NCBI GenBank assembly: GCA_965218865.1
Contig: CBDCME010000037.1
Location: forward strand, 1-64,000
Direction: 5' to 3'
DNA from: CBDCME01 sp965218865
GTDB lineage: Bacteria; Pseudomonadota; Alphaproteobacteria; JAAXGF01
Length of the DNA: 64,000 nucleotides
In this document: positions 15,434 through 25,657 of the stretch, piece after piece
Layout of the letters: every line of letters starts with the position of its first letter
How positions within the stretch are numbered: the stretch's first letter is position 1
Position numbers and translations under genes: made by a program
The notes under the pieces: model-generated
Databases searched by the model: none
What the model saw: the letters and a program-made list of their open reading frames with translations, nothing else
Told to the model about the DNA's origin: nothing

Positions 15434-16900
15434 GTGGCGAACATACCGATCCTGAGCCTGATCGTCTTCCTACCCGCCGTCGGCGCCGCCGTGGTGCTCG
15501 TTTTGCGGGACGACGCGACGGTGCGTTGGACGGCGCTTGCCTTTACCCTGGCCGACTTTCTGCTCACCTTGCCGCTCATGTTCGCCTTCGATACGACGAC
15601 CCACGCGATGCAATTCCGCGAGACCGTTCCCTGGGTGCCCGCGCTCGGAATTTCCTTTGACCTGGGTGTCGATGGAATCAGCCTCCTGTTCGTGTTCCTG
15701 ACCGCGCTGTTGGGTTGGATCAGCGTCGTCGCCTCGTGGGAGGCGATCACCACCAAGGTCAAGGAGTTCATGATCAGCATCCTGATCATGCAGTGCCTGA
15801 TGCTCGGGGTCTTCTGCGCCCTCGATTTGTTCCTGTTCTACGTCTTCTGGGAGGCGATGCTGATCCCCATGTACGTCATCATCGGGGTCTGGGGCGGCGA
15901 CGGCCGGGTCTACGCGGCGTTCAAGTTCTTCCTCTATACCCTGGCGGGGAGCGTGCTGTTCCTGGTTGGTATCCTGGTCCTGTATTTCCATGGGACGGCG
16001 GGGACCTTCGACATCCTGACCCTCATGGAACAGGACTATTCCTTCGCCGTTCAGGCGTGGGTGTTTCTGGCCTTCTTGGCCGCCTTCGCGGTGAAGGTGC
16101 CCATGGTGCCGTTTCACACCTGGCTGCCGGACGCGCACGTCCAGGCGCCGACGGCCGGCAGCATCATTCTGGCCGGGGTGTTGCTCAAGATGGGGGCCTA
16201 TGGGTTCCTGCGTTTTTCCCTGCCCATGTTGCCCGAAGCGTCGCAGTACTTCACGCCACTGATCCTGATCCTGTCCGTGGTGGCGATCGTCTATGGCGGC
16301 TTTCTGGCGCTGGCCCAGGACGACATGAAAAAGCTGATCGCCTATTCGAGCGTCAGCCACATGGGATTCGTCACCCTGGGGCTGTTCACCTTCAATACCA
16401 TGGGGCTGGAAGGGGGCCTGCTTCAGATGTTCAATCACGGCATCACGACGGGCGCCCTGTTTCTGTTCATCGGCCTGATCTACGAGCGTTCCCACACCCG
16501 GCGCATCGCCGATTACGGTGGACTGATGAAGATCGTGCCGGTGTACTGCGTGTTGCTCGGGGTGTTCACCCTGTCGTCGATGGCGGTGCCGGGCACCAAT
16601 GCGTTCGTCGGCGAGCTCTTGGTGCTCGCGGGTGCTTTCGGGCACAACAAGGCCATCGCCGCCATCGCCGTGGTCGGGGCGATGCTCGGCGCGGCCTATC
16701 TGCTCGGTCTTTACCGCAAGGTGGCCCTGGGGCCGGCGGTGGTCATGAAGGGGCGGCGCTTCTGGGACATCAACCGGCGCGAGATGGCGGCGTCCTTGCC
16801 CCTGGTGATCTTCGTCTTCTGGGTCGGATTTTACCCGAAACCGTTTCTCGACATCATGCGCGTGTCGGTCGCGCACCTGCTCGTGCAAGCGCAGGGTTAG
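15434..16900 (+). CDS. nuoM: NADH-quinone oxidoreductase subunit M
   Basis: 488 residues from GTG 15434. Family signatures are intact: FLFYVFWEAMLIPMYVIIG with the helix-5 glutamate, FAVKVPMVPFHTWLPDAHV with the helix-7 lysine, LLKMGAYGFLRF, and LIAYSSVSHMGFV. NuoM is the middle proton-pumping antiporter-like subunit of the membrane arm. It lies 15 bases after the NuoL-like gene and 15 before nuoN. The length is normal. Confidence 0.95.
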   Translation: MANIPILSLIVFLPAVGAAVVLVLRDDATVRWTALAFTLADFLLTLPLMFAFDTTTHAMQFRETVPWVPALGISFDLGVDGISLLFVFLTALLGWISVVASWEAITTKVKEFMISILIMQCLMLGVFCALDLFLFYVFWEAMLIPMYVIIGVWGGDGRVYAAFKFFLYTLAGSVLFLVGILVLYFHGTAGTFDILTLMEQDYSFAVQAWVFLAFLAAFAVKVPMVPFHTWLPDAHVQAPTAGSIILAGVLLKMGAYGFLRFSLPMLPEASQYFTPLILILSVVAIVYGGFLALAQDDMKKLIAYSSVSHMGFVTLGLFTFNTMGLEGGLLQMFNHGITTGALFLFIGLIYERSHTRRIADYGGLMKIVPVYCVLLGVFTLSSMAVPGTNAFVGELLVLAGAFGHNKAIAAIAVVGAMLGAAYLLGLYRKVALGPAVVMKGRRFWDINRREMAASLPLVIFVFWVGFYPKPFLDIMRVSVAHLLVQAQG

Positions 16901-16915
16901 GGCCGCCGCCGGGAG

Positions 16916-18373
16916 ATGCCGATGGACATAAACGCCATCCGCGTGTCGGTCATCGCCAGCGGCCCGGAGATCATCGTTATCCTGGGCGCCTGTGTGCTCT
17001 TGCTGGTCGCTTTGTTTGTCGAAAAGCGGCACGGCCCCGTCCTGGTCGCGGCGTCGCTCGCGGTGATCGCCGCCGCCGCCGCCGCGACCTTCCTCCTCGC
17101 GGGAGAGCCGCTACCAGTCTACGGAGGTATGTTCGTCCTCGACGAGTTCGCGATTTTTTTCAAGACGGTCTTCTATCTGGCCACCGGCCTCGCGCTGCTG
17201 ATGTCCCACCGATACCTGACCGAGGAGAGCATCGCCCGCGGCGAATACTACGTCCTCCTGCTCTTCGCCCTGGCCGGCATGATGATCATGGCCTCGGGCC
17301 TCGATCTTCTGATCATCTATCTCGGCCTCGAGCTGCAGGCGTTGGCGATTTACGTGCTCGTCGGGTTTCTTCGCCAGGACCCGCGCTCGAACGAGGCGGC
17401 CCTGAAGTACGTGATCCTCGGCGCCGTTTCCTCGGGCATCTTTCTTTACGGCCTTTCCCTGATTTACGGCCTCACGGGCACGACTCAGTTGGCCGGAATC
17501 GCGGCGGCCCTGGCGCAGGTCGACGCGACCGACCCGATGCTCGTCATGGCCACGATCTTCCTGGTCACGGGGTTGGTTTTCAAGGTCGGCGCGGTCCCCT
17601 TCCACATGTGGGTCCCCGACGTCTACGAAGGCGCTCCGACGACCATCACCGCCTTCATGTCGGTGGGGCCGAAGGCCGCCGCCTTCGCCATCGTTCTGCG
17701 CATCTTCCTCGACGCCCTCGCCCCCGTGGCCGAGGTCTGGCTCGTCGTCGTCGCCGTAATCGCGGTGTTGACGATCGCGCTCGGCAGTTTCGTCGCCCTT
17801 GTTCAAACCAACATCAAGCGGTTGCTGGCCTATTCGAGCATCGCCCACGCCGGATTCGTGCTCCTGGGTGTCGTCGCCGGGGGGCGCGACGGGATCGCCA
17901 GCGTCATGCTCTATTTGCTGATCTATGCCTTCATGAACTTCGGAATATTCACCACCGTCGTCATGATGCGGCGCGGCGACATCAAGGGAGAGATGATCGA
18001 GGATTACGCCGGATTCGCCAAGACCCACCGGGGGTTGGCCCTCTTGATGTTGATTTTTCTCTTCTCGCTGGCCGGTATCCCACCGACGGCGGGCTTTTTC
18101 GCCAAGTTCTACGTCCTCGCGGCGCTGGTCGAGCAGGACCGTGTGGCGCTCGCGGTGATCGCCGTGCTGCTGAGCGCCGTGGCCGCCTATTTCTACATCC
18201 GCATCGTGATGTTGATGTACATGAAGGAGCCGACGCGCGTTCTTAAACCGGTGCTCACACCGTCCCTGGGATTGGCGTTGGTGATCACAGGGGTGGGAAC
18301 GGTGGGAATCGGCCTCCTTCCAGCCTGGTTTCTCGACTTGGCCCAGATCTCGGTTTTCCACGGCATGGGTTGA
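16916..18373 (+). CDS. nuoN: NADH-quinone oxidoreductase subunit N
   Basis: 485 residues from ATG 16916 (a second ATG two codons later is possible). Visible features include IIYLGLELQALAIYVLVGF with the helix-5 glutamate, VFKVGAVPFHMWVPDVYEGA with the helix-7 lysine, LLAYSSIAHAGFVLLG, and GIPPTAGFFAKFYVL. NuoN is the antiporter-like subunit nearest to NuoH-J-K. In canonical operons it is the last gene; here nuoA follows after a 124-bp gap. Confidence 0.95.
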   Translation: MPMDINAIRVSVIASGPEIIVILGACVLLLVALFVEKRHGPVLVAASLAVIAAAAAATFLLAGEPLPVYGGMFVLDEFAIFFKTVFYLATGLALLMSHRYLTEESIARGEYYVLLLFALAGMMIMASGLDLLIIYLGLELQALAIYVLVGFLRQDPRSNEAALKYVILGAVSSGIFLYGLSLIYGLTGTTQLAGIAAALAQVDATDPMLVMATIFLVTGLVFKVGAVPFHMWVPDVYEGAPTTITAFMSVGPKAAAFAIVLRIFLDALAPVAEVWLVVVAVIAVLTIALGSFVALVQTNIKRLLAYSSIAHAGFVLLGVVAGGRDGIASVMLYLLIYAFMNFGIFTTVVMMRRGDIKGEMIEDYAGFAKTHRGLALLMLIFLFSLAGIPPTAGFFAKFYVLAALVEQDRVALAVIAVLLSAVAAYFYIRIVMLMYMKEPTRVLKPVLTPSLGLALVITGVGTVGIGLLPAWFLDLAQISVFHGMG

Positions 18374-18497
18374 AAATTGGCGCTCAAGAATCCAATATTC
18401 TAGGTAACAGAGAACTTGAACCTGAATCGTCAGCTGCACCAACCCTATCCGGCAACGACGAGAATGCAACTTTCCGACGAGAGGCGGTCCGACGTAG

Positions 18498-18860
18498 ATG
18501 CCCCTTGATTATCTTCCTGTATTCCTGATGGTGGGGGCGGTCTGCGGATTGGGCGTCTTCATTCTTTTCGTTTCGTCGCTGGTGCGACCGCACAATCCTT
18601 ATCCGGATAAGAACCGGCCCTACGAGTGCGGCGTCGACAATGTCGGAGAAGCGTCGGGGGGGCTGTTCAAGGTCCACTACTTCGTGATCGCCATCCTGTT
18701 CGTGATTTTCGATGTCGAAACCATGTTCCTGTTTCCCTGGGCCGTGGTTCTCAAGGAGATCGGTTTCTTCGGATACATCGAAATGTTCGTATTCATTTTC
18801 CTCCTACTCGTGGGCTTCGCCTACGCCTGGGCCAAGGGGGCGCTAGATTGGGAATCCTAG
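18498..18860 (+). CDS. nuoA: NADH-quinone oxidoreductase subunit A
   Basis: 120 residues from ATG 18498, with three hydrophobic helices and the conserved loop NRPYECGVDNVGEASGG plus FDVETMFLFPWAV. The loop lies near the quinone site at the junction of the two arms. Its end overlaps nuoB by 13 bases. It is normally the first nuo gene, so the A-G block has been moved behind H-N. The 124 bp before it show no gene and may hold an internal promoter. Confidence 0.94.
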   Translation: MPLDYLPVFLMVGAVCGLGVFILFVSSLVRPHNPYPDKNRPYECGVDNVGEASGGLFKVHYFVIAILFVIFDVETMFLFPWAVVLKEIGFFGYIEMFVFIFLLLVGFAYAWAKGALDWES

Positions 18861-19351
18861 AGAATCGCTTCCGCGACAACGTGTTCTTCAGCTCCACCGA
18901 CAAGATCATCAATTGGAGCCGCAAGTCCGCGCTGTGGCCCGAAACCTTCGGCATCGCCTGCTGCGCCATCGAAATGATCTCGGCCGGCTGTTCCCGTTAC
19001 GACCTCGACCGTTTCGGCGTCGTCTTCCGGCCTTCGCCGAGGCAGTCCGACCTGATGATCATCGCCGGCACGGTGACCAAGAAATTCGCCCCCATCGTCG
19101 TCCGCCTCTACGACCAGATGCCCGAACCCAGGTGGGTCATCGCCATGGGTACCTGCGCGATTTCCGGTGGCGTTTACAACACCTACGCCGTGGTTCAGGG
19201 ATCGGAGTTGATCGTACCCGTGGACGTGCACGTTCCCGGTTGTCCGCCGAGGCCCGAGGCGCTCATGCACGGCGTCCTCCTGCTGCAGGAGAAGATCCAG
19301 GGATCCAAGGTCCTGAGAAAGAGCGTTCCAGAACACGCCGGGGCCGAATAG
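18848..19351 (+). CDS. nuoB: NADH-quinone oxidoreductase subunit B
   Basis: 167 residues from TTG 18848 within the end of nuoA. It holds cluster N2, the last Fe-S centre before quinone: the tandem cysteines FGIACCAIEMI, CAISGGVYNTYA and VPGCPPRPEAL are all present. The start is chosen because it gives the expected N-terminus ahead of TDKIINWSRKSALWP. No better codon occurs; the upstream extension only reads nuoA in the wrong frame. Confidence 0.93.
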   Translation: MGILENRFRDNVFFSSTDKIINWSRKSALWPETFGIACCAIEMISAGCSRYDLDRFGVVFRPSPRQSDLMIIAGTVTKKFAPIVVRLYDQMPEPRWVIAMGTCAISGGVYNTYAVVQGSELIVPVDVHVPGCPPRPEALMHGVLLLQEKIQGSKVLRKSVPEHAGAE

Positions 19352-19353
19352 AG

Positions 19354-19875
19354 GTGGGCGAGCCGGCAATCGACAAGAAAATCAAGCGTCGTTTCGGCGA
19401 GCGGGTACGCGACGGAGGACTCTCCCACGGGATGCGGGTCGTCCTGGTCGATCCCGAACATGTCGTCGAATTGTGTCGCTTCCTCAAGGATGATCCCAAA
19501 CTTCGATTCGATTTTTTGTCGGACATTTGCGGCGTCGATTACTACCCGGAAAAGGACCGATTCGAGGTCGTCTATCACCTTTACTCCGTCCCCTTCAATT
19601 GGCGGCTGCGGATCAAATGCCGGATCGGCGACGTGGCGAGAATTCCATCCGTCGTGGGCGTCTGGAGAACCGCCAATTGGCACGAACGCGAGACCTACGA
19701 CATGTACGGAATCGTTTTCGACGGACACCCCGATCTGCGGCGGATTTACATGTGGGAGGAGTTCGACGGATTTCCCATGCGCAAGGATTTTCCCTTGCGG
19801 GGGTACAAGGATGCCTTAAATCCGTTCGGCGAGGAAACGGCGCCGCCGGGCCCGACCGCTGGCGGCGATGGCTGA
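19354..19875 (+). CDS. nuoC: NADH-quinone oxidoreductase subunit C
   Basis: 173 residues from GTG 19354, 3 bases after the nuoB stop, with GAG just before. The conserved 30-kDa subunit block WHERETYDMYGIVFDGHPDL and FPMRKDFPLRGY identifies it. It is a peripheral-arm structural subunit next to NuoD. It is separate from nuoD here, unlike the fused nuoCD of enterobacteria. Confidence 0.93.
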   Translation: MGEPAIDKKIKRRFGERVRDGGLSHGMRVVLVDPEHVVELCRFLKDDPKLRFDFLSDICGVDYYPEKDRFEVVYHLYSVPFNWRLRIKCRIGDVARIPSVVGVWRTANWHERETYDMYGIVFDGHPDLRRIYMWEEFDGFPMRKDFPLRGYKDALNPFGEETAPPGPTAGGDG

Positions 19876-19914
19876 GCCGCGACGGGCCCGGCCCCATGCG
19901 ATCGGGCGAGCGGG

Positions 19915-21129
19915 ATGACGGAAGTCACCGTACTCAACGAGCAAGAGGCCGCCGGCAAGAACAGTCGGGAAGTCCTCCTGAACCTGGGTCCCCAGCACCC
20001 GAGCACCCATGGGGTTCTTAGGCTTGTCCTTGAATTGGACGGCGAGTACGTCCACCGGGTAGATCCCATCATCGGTTATTTGCACCGGGGTACGGAAAAG
20101 CTCGCGGAAAACTTTACCTACACCCAGATTTTTCCCCTCACGGATCGGCTCGATTATCTCTGCCCCCCGTCGACCAACCTTGCCTTCGCCCTCGGAGTCG
20201 AACGCCTTCTCGGCATCGAGGTGCCGGAGCGGGCCCAGTACATCCGGGTGATGATGGCGGAACTCGCGCGCATCTCCGGCCATCTTCTCATTACCGGCGC
20301 CCTGCCGATGGACCTGGGTGCCATGACCGCACTCCTATACACGATGCGGGAGCGGGAGATGGTCATGGACCTTTTGGAGATGATCTGCGGGGTGCGGATG
20401 CACACTTCCTACTGCCGGGTCGGCGGCGTGCGCGAGGACCTGCCCGAGGGTTTCACCGAAAAGATCAACGAATTCTGCGAAATATTTTCCAAGCGCATCA
20501 CGGATTACGAACGTCTTCTCGGCAAGAATCGGGTTTATTTGCGGCGGACGAAGGGTGTCGGCACAATCGCCGCCGAGGACGCGATCGACCTCGGGCTGAG
20601 CGGACCCAACCTGCGGGCCTCGGGGGTGGACTGGGACATCCGCCGGGACGAACCGTACGAAATCTACGACCGTCTGGACTTCAACGTGATCGTCCGGGAA
20701 AACGGCGACTGCTATGACCGTTGGCAGTGCCGCGTCGACGAAATGAAGGAAAGCGTGCGGATCATCGAGCAGTGCATGGCGGAGATGCCGGACGGACCTT
20801 TCATGGTCGATCTGGCGGGAATCAAGTTCCCGGTGGACAAGGAATTGCTGCGGCGCTCGATGGAGACCCAAATCTATCACTTCGAGCTGTCCGCGTACGG
20901 CTTCAAGGTCCCCAAGGGCGAGGTCTACGCCTGCGTCGAGGCCCCGAAAGGGGAACTCGGCTTCTACATCGTCAGCGACGGCAGCGCGAAACCGTTTCGT
21001 ATGAAAGTGAGAGCCCCGTCGTTCGTCAATCTTCAGGGTCTGTTTGGGACCACGAACATGAATTATCTTGCCGACGTGATCGCGGTGCTGGGAAGCCTCG
21101 ATCCGGTGATGGCCGAGGTCGACAAGTGA
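19915..21129 (+). CDS. nuoD: NADH-quinone oxidoreductase subunit D
   Basis: 404 residues from ATG 19915. The quinone-site motif NLGPQHPSTHGVLRL near the start, IGYLHRGTEKL, MRMHTSY-type MHTSYCRVGGVREDLP, and the C-terminal GLFGTTNMNYLADVIAVLGSLD are typical of the 49-kDa subunit. It binds quinone together with NuoB. The stop overlaps the nuoE start (GTGA). Confidence 0.95.
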   Translation: MTEVTVLNEQEAAGKNSREVLLNLGPQHPSTHGVLRLVLELDGEYVHRVDPIIGYLHRGTEKLAENFTYTQIFPLTDRLDYLCPPSTNLAFALGVERLLGIEVPERAQYIRVMMAELARISGHLLITGALPMDLGAMTALLYTMREREMVMDLLEMICGVRMHTSYCRVGGVREDLPEGFTEKINEFCEIFSKRITDYERLLGKNRVYLRRTKGVGTIAAEDAIDLGLSGPNLRASGVDWDIRRDEPYEIYDRLDFNVIVRENGDCYDRWQCRVDEMKESVRIIEQCMAEMPDGPFMVDLAGIKFPVDKELLRRSMETQIYHFELSAYGFKVPKGEVYACVEAPKGELGFYIVSDGSAKPFRMKVRAPSFVNLQGLFGTTNMNYLADVIAVLGSLDPVMAEVDK

Positions 21130-21626
21130 CCACGCAGACCGAGGTCGTGCCTATGGACCTGAGCGAAGGGATCGAAAAGATCGCCAAGCGATACTCGACC
21201 CGGCGCTCGGCGATCATGCCTTCCCTTTTTCTTGCCCAGGAAAAATACGCCCAGCTCACCGGAGAGGTGATGCGGGAGGTCGCGGAAATTCTCGACGTGC
21301 CCGAGATTTGGGTTTTCGAAGTCGCGACCTTCTACGCGATGTACCACACCGACCCCGTCGGGAAGTATCACATCCAGGTTTGTACCAACGTATCCTGCCT
21401 CCTGCTCGAAGCCGAGGACCTCCTCGCCCACCTGGAAAAAAAACTAGGGATCGCCTGCGGCGACACGACACCCGATGGGCGCTTCACGCTGTCGAGCGTG
21501 GAATGCCTGGGGTCCTGCGACACAGCGCCGGTCATGCAGGTGAACAACGACCCCTACCACGAATACCTGAGCCAGGGGCGGATCGACGAGGTCCTCGACG
21601 AACTCGGGCGCGAGGAAAGGAAATAA
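21126..21626 (+). CDS. nuoE: NADH-quinone oxidoreductase subunit E
   Basis: 166 residues from GTG 21126, overlapping nuoD by four bases; ATG 21153 is an alternative. It carries the [2Fe-2S] cluster N1a with CTNVSC and, about 37 residues later, CLGSC, the usual spacing for this thioredoxin-like fold. Helical N-terminal PSLFLAQEKYAQLTGEVMRE is typical. It works with NuoF in NADH oxidation. Confidence 0.94.
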   Translation: MTTQTEVVPMDLSEGIEKIAKRYSTRRSAIMPSLFLAQEKYAQLTGEVMREVAEILDVPEIWVFEVATFYAMYHTDPVGKYHIQVCTNVSCLLLEAEDLLAHLEKKLGIACGDTTPDGRFTLSSVECLGSCDTAPVMQVNNDPYHEYLSQGRIDEVLDELGREERK

Positions 21627-21658
21627 CCTCGGATCCGATTCCGGGACGGTGCACCGAC

Positions 21659-22924
21659 ATGTTCGAAAAAGTCCTGCTCAAGAATACCGACAACCCCGAC
21701 GGCCATCGAATCGAGGCCTACGAAGCGACTGGCGGCTACCGGGCGCTGGCCAAGATCTTGCGGGAATACGAGCCGGACGAGCTGATTCAGCTGGTCAAGG
21801 ATTCGAACTTGCGGGGTCGGGGCGGGGCCGGTTTTCCCACCGGGGTCAAATGGGGCTTCGTCCCCAAGGACCCGACGCGCAAGAAATACCTCTGCTGCAA
21901 CGCCGACGAGGGCGAACCCGGTACCTTCAAGGACCGGATCATCATGGAAAAGGATCCCCACCAGATGATCGAGGGCCTGGCGATCACCGCCTACGCCATC
22001 GGCGCCGCGACGGCCTACATCTACATTCGGGGCGAATTCGTCCTCAGCATCGAAAGAACCGAGGCGGCGCTGGACGAGGCTTATCGCAAGGGATACCTCG
22101 GCAAAGGTATCCTGGGCACGGACTTCAACCTCGACATGTACGTGCACAAGGGGGCGGCCGCGTACATCTGCGGCGAGGAAACGGCGATGCTCGAATCGAT
22201 TGAGGGGCGCCGGGGGCAGCCTAAGCTGAGGCCGCCATTCCCCGCGGTCGAAGGCCTCTATGCCAGTCCGACCGTCATCAACAACGTCGAGACCGTGGCC
22301 TGCCTGCCCCACATCGTCGAGCGGGGCGCCTATTGGTTCCGTGGAATTGGCCCCGACGCGAGTCCGGGTCCGAAGCTCTTTTGCCTCTCGGGCCAGGTCA
22401 AAAAACCTGGGGTTTACGAGCTGCCCATGGGCATCTCGATTCGGGACCTGGTCGAGGAACACGCCGGCGGGCCGCGCTCCGGGGGCCGGATAAAGGCAGT
22501 GATTCCCGGCGGTGTTTCGGCGCCGATGATCCCCGAAAGTGGCCTCGACGTTGGCATGGATTTCGAATCGCTCGCCGCCGCCGGCTCGATGCTGGGGTCG
22601 GCCGGCGTGATCGTCCTGGACGACACCGCCTGCGTGGTTCGAGTCGCCTCCCGGATCAACGATTTTTTCAGCCATGAATCCTGTGGCAAATGCACCCCCT
22701 GCCGAGAAGGATTGGATTGGACCGGAAAGATTCTGCACCGCCTGGAAGCCGGTCAGGGAAAACACGAGGATCTCGAACAACTCGAATTGTTGTGCGACGG
22801 CATTTTCGGCAATTCGTTTTGCGCCTTGGGTGACAGCGGTGCTTGGGCCTTGCGCGCCGCGCTCAAGCATTTCCGGGAAGAATTCGTGCGCCACATCGAG
22901 GACGGATGCTGTCCTTTCCATTGA
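21659..22924 (+). CDS. nuoF: NADH-quinone oxidoreductase subunit F (NADH/FMN-binding)
   Basis: 421 residues from ATG 21659; the open frame extends upstream only as a shadow of nuoE. The glycine-rich NADH/FMN site RGRGGAGFPTGVKWGF, CNADEGEPGTFKDR, and the [4Fe-4S] N3 ligands ESCGKCTPCREG plus a later cysteine in FCALGDSGAW are complete. It is the electron entry point of complex I, oxidising NADH and passing electrons from FMN into the Fe-S chain. Confidence 0.95.
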   Translation: MFEKVLLKNTDNPDGHRIEAYEATGGYRALAKILREYEPDELIQLVKDSNLRGRGGAGFPTGVKWGFVPKDPTRKKYLCCNADEGEPGTFKDRIIMEKDPHQMIEGLAITAYAIGAATAYIYIRGEFVLSIERTEAALDEAYRKGYLGKGILGTDFNLDMYVHKGAAAYICGEETAMLESIEGRRGQPKLRPPFPAVEGLYASPTVINNVETVACLPHIVERGAYWFRGIGPDASPGPKLFCLSGQVKKPGVYELPMGISIRDLVEEHAGGPRSGGRIKAVIPGGVSAPMIPESGLDVGMDFESLAAAGSMLGSAGVIVLDDTACVVRVASRINDFFSHESCGKCTPCREGLDWTGKILHRLEAGQGKHEDLEQLELLCDGIFGNSFCALGDSGAWALRAALKHFREEFVRHIEDGCCPFH

Positions 22925-22951
22925 CGCCAGGCCGAATCGAAGGAGCCTAAA

Positions 22952-25609
22952 TTGGTCAAAGTGACGATCGACGGAAACGATCTCGAAGTCGCCGCCGGCA
23001 CCTTGATTCTCGAGGCGGCGGAGAGCCAGGGCATTTCAATTCCCACCTTCTGTTACCTGAAGCGGCTTGCGCCCTTGGCTTCCTGCCGAATGTGCCTGAT
23101 CGAGGTCGAGGGTTTTCCGAAGCTGCAGCCCGCCTGCGCGACGCCGGTCGCGAACGGCATGGTCGTGAGGACGGACAACCCGCGGGTCGCCAAGACGCGG
23201 GAATCCATGCTCGAGCTCTTGCTCGCGAATCATCCCCTCGATTGCCCGATCTGCGACAAGGGCGGCGAATGCGAACTCCAGGACACAGTCGTCGCCTACG
23301 GCGCCGAGGAGACTCGTTTTCGCGATCGCAAGCGGGTCTTTCGGAGCAAGGATCTCCTCCTCAACTCGGTCATCATCTTCAACGCCAACCGCTGCATCCA
23401 GTGTCAGCGTTGCGTTCGGGTCTGCGAGGAGGTGGTCGGGGCGGTGGCCCTGGGGACGATCGAGAAGGGCATGGACACCGAGGTGACCGGCTTCGAGAAC
23501 AGTCTTGCCGGCTGCGATCATTGTGGGAACTGCATCGAAGTTTGTCCGGTCGGGGCGCTGATGAGCAATCCCTACCGCTACAAGTCCAGACCCTGGGACC
23601 TCGTCGAGGTCGATACCGTCTGCGCCTATTGCGGGACCGGATGCCAGTTCACCGTCGGCACGCGGGACGGCCGGCTGTCCCGGGTACGCTCGAAATACGA
23701 GAGGGGCGTGAACGGAGAAATGCTTTGCGTGAAGGGACGGTTCGGTTTCGATGTCATCGACGGCAAGGACAGAATTCGGCGGCCGATGATCCGAAAGCGC
23801 GGCGAACTGGTCGCGGTTTCCTGGAATGAAGCCGTCGGTTACCTAGGCAATCGGCTCGAGAAGGTTGTCGAGAAAGGTAGCGGCCGGATCGGCGGACTGG
23901 TCTCGCCGAGGTTGACCAACGAGACCCTTTACCTGTTCCAGAAACTGATGCGGACAGCCTTTCGCAGCAACAACGTCGATTCCTCGAGCCGTTGGTCCGG
24001 CGCGACGCCCTCGGATCAGGCGTTGCCCCCGGGTGATCGAAGGTCTTTACAGTAGGCGTGCCCTCCACGAAGTCCTCGAAGCCGACTGCCTTCTCGTCGT
24101 CGGCGCCAATGTGACCGACGACAACCCGGTGACCGATTACCTGGTCCGGGGCGCGGTGCGGAACACCGGAAACAAGTTCTTCATGGTCTCGGCGCGGCCC
24201 TCTCGACTCGACGCCGAGGCCGCCGCCTTCCTGCGCCTTCTTCCCGGCGGCGAAGCGTTCCTATTTTCTGCCCTTGCGCGAGGGCTGAACGCGGACAAGG
24301 CAAGGCGAAAAATCTGCGCGCCGGCTTTCCCGATCTCAAAACCCGTGGCAACGAGATGACCAAATCGGTTGCTCCGCCCGCGACTTGGGGGGATTTCCTG
24401 AACACCGCGATTGCCGCTCTGGCGAACGCGGAATCGGTGACCGTTCTGATCGGAGGTGACCCGTTTCGGGCGGGCGAAACCGAGGCGGCCCTGGGTTGGC
24501 TTCGCACCCTGGCGCGAATTCTCAAGGCCCTGGGCAAAGAAGTTTGGGTGCAGTTCCTCTTTGACCGGCCCAATCAGTTGGGCGCTTGGGAGTTGGGAGC
24601 GCTCCCCGCCATGCTTCCGGGTTGGCGAGCCATCGGTGACAACAAAAACCGGGCCGTCTTCGAGCGGGAATGGGGCACCCCGCCGGCGACCAAGCCGGGG
24701 GCGGATTTCGGACGGATGCTGAGTTTGTGCAAGGCCGGAAAGATGGACGCGCTCTACGTCGTCGGTAGCGATCCCGTCTTGTCCACTCCCGACGGCGGAC
24801 TGATCGACGCCGCGTTGGCGAAGCTCGGTTTCCTGATCGTTCAGGACTCCCATCTCAGCGAAACCGCGGCCCGGGCCGACGTCGTGCTCCCGGCCGCCGC
24901 CCACGGCGAGGAATCGGGAACCTTCACCAACAACGAGGGCCGGGTACAAAAGGTAAGCGCGATTCGGCGACCGGCCTTCGAGGCCATCCCCCACGGCGAG
25001 ATATTCGCGCGCCTCGCCGATGCCCTCGGCCACGCTCTCGGGTCGTGCGCCCCGGAGGCGGTTTTTGCCGAAATCGCGCGGCTGGTTCCCGCCTACCGGG
25101 GAATCGATCTCGATGATTTCGGCCACGAGGGCGCCCTGACGGCGGCGCCGAGGCATAGCGCCGAAGGCGATCTGGAGATGCCGCCCGTCCCGGCCCCGAG
25201 AAAATCCGCTGGCCTCGAATTGGTCACGGGCGATTGCCTATTCCATTCAGGATACCTTTCGCGCCATTCGAATAATCTGGACCGGCTCGCGGCCCAAGCT
25301 TATGTGGAAATGAGCCCGCGCTTCGCCGGCAATCTCAATCTCGTCGATGGGGATTTGGTGGTCGTCAAGTCCCGCCACGGCAACGCGAAGGCCCGGCTCA
25401 GGATCAACAAGCACTTTCCGGACGGGGTCGTGTTCATGCCCGAGAATTTCCCCGAACCCCGCCTCAACCGGCTGCTGAAGCAAGGCGAATACCCGTGCCC
25501 CGTGGAAGTCGCGAAAGCGCGGCAGGCCCGCGATGGCAAGAAATCCGCCGGTGGCGCCACCCGACAATCGCATGCTCCAGAATCCGCTGAAATCACTTCG
25601 CCCGCATAG
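22952..25609 (+). pseudogene. nuoG: NADH-quinone oxidoreductase subunit G, frame interrupted by two one-base shifts
   Basis: TTG 22952, 6 bases after AAGGAG, starts a subunit with a [2Fe-2S] N1b motif (CRMCLIEVEGF), the N5-type His/Cys region HPLDCPICDKGGECELQD, the N4 cysteines (CIQCQRCVRVCEE, CDHCGNCIEVCP) and a formate-dehydrogenase-like N7 motif (CAYCGTGC ... MLCVKGRFG). The frame stops at 24055 after CCCCCGGG; removing one G near 24031 gives LPPVIEGLYSRRALHEVLEAD. A second shift at the A-run near 24310 is cured by adding one A, after which the molybdopterin-like C-terminal domain continues to TAG at 25609. The repaired protein has about 885 residues. As all other nuo genes are intact and this subunit is essential to complex I, sequence error is the likeliest cause. 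Confidence 0.85.
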
Positions 25610-25657
25610 GCGGTTCCGCCGTTGGCCGCATTGGCGTTTCAGCTGGAAGCCGGGGTT

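Noticed and set aside
15470..17032. 520-codon open frame antisense to nuoM, and similar long frames opposite other nuo genes
   Set aside because: The real genes are on the plus strand with clear motifs; the antisense products are Arg/His/Asp/Gln-rich, as expected for shadows in GC-rich DNA.
15715..18246. 843-codon plus-strand frame across nuoM and nuoN
   Set aside because: It is an out-of-frame shadow rich in Arg/Gly/Pro with no family match; nuoM and nuoN are complete in other frames.
24020..24320. Programmed frameshifting in nuoG
   Set aside because: Two shifts in opposite senses at unrelated sites, with no slippery heptamer or stimulatory structure; sequence error is simpler.
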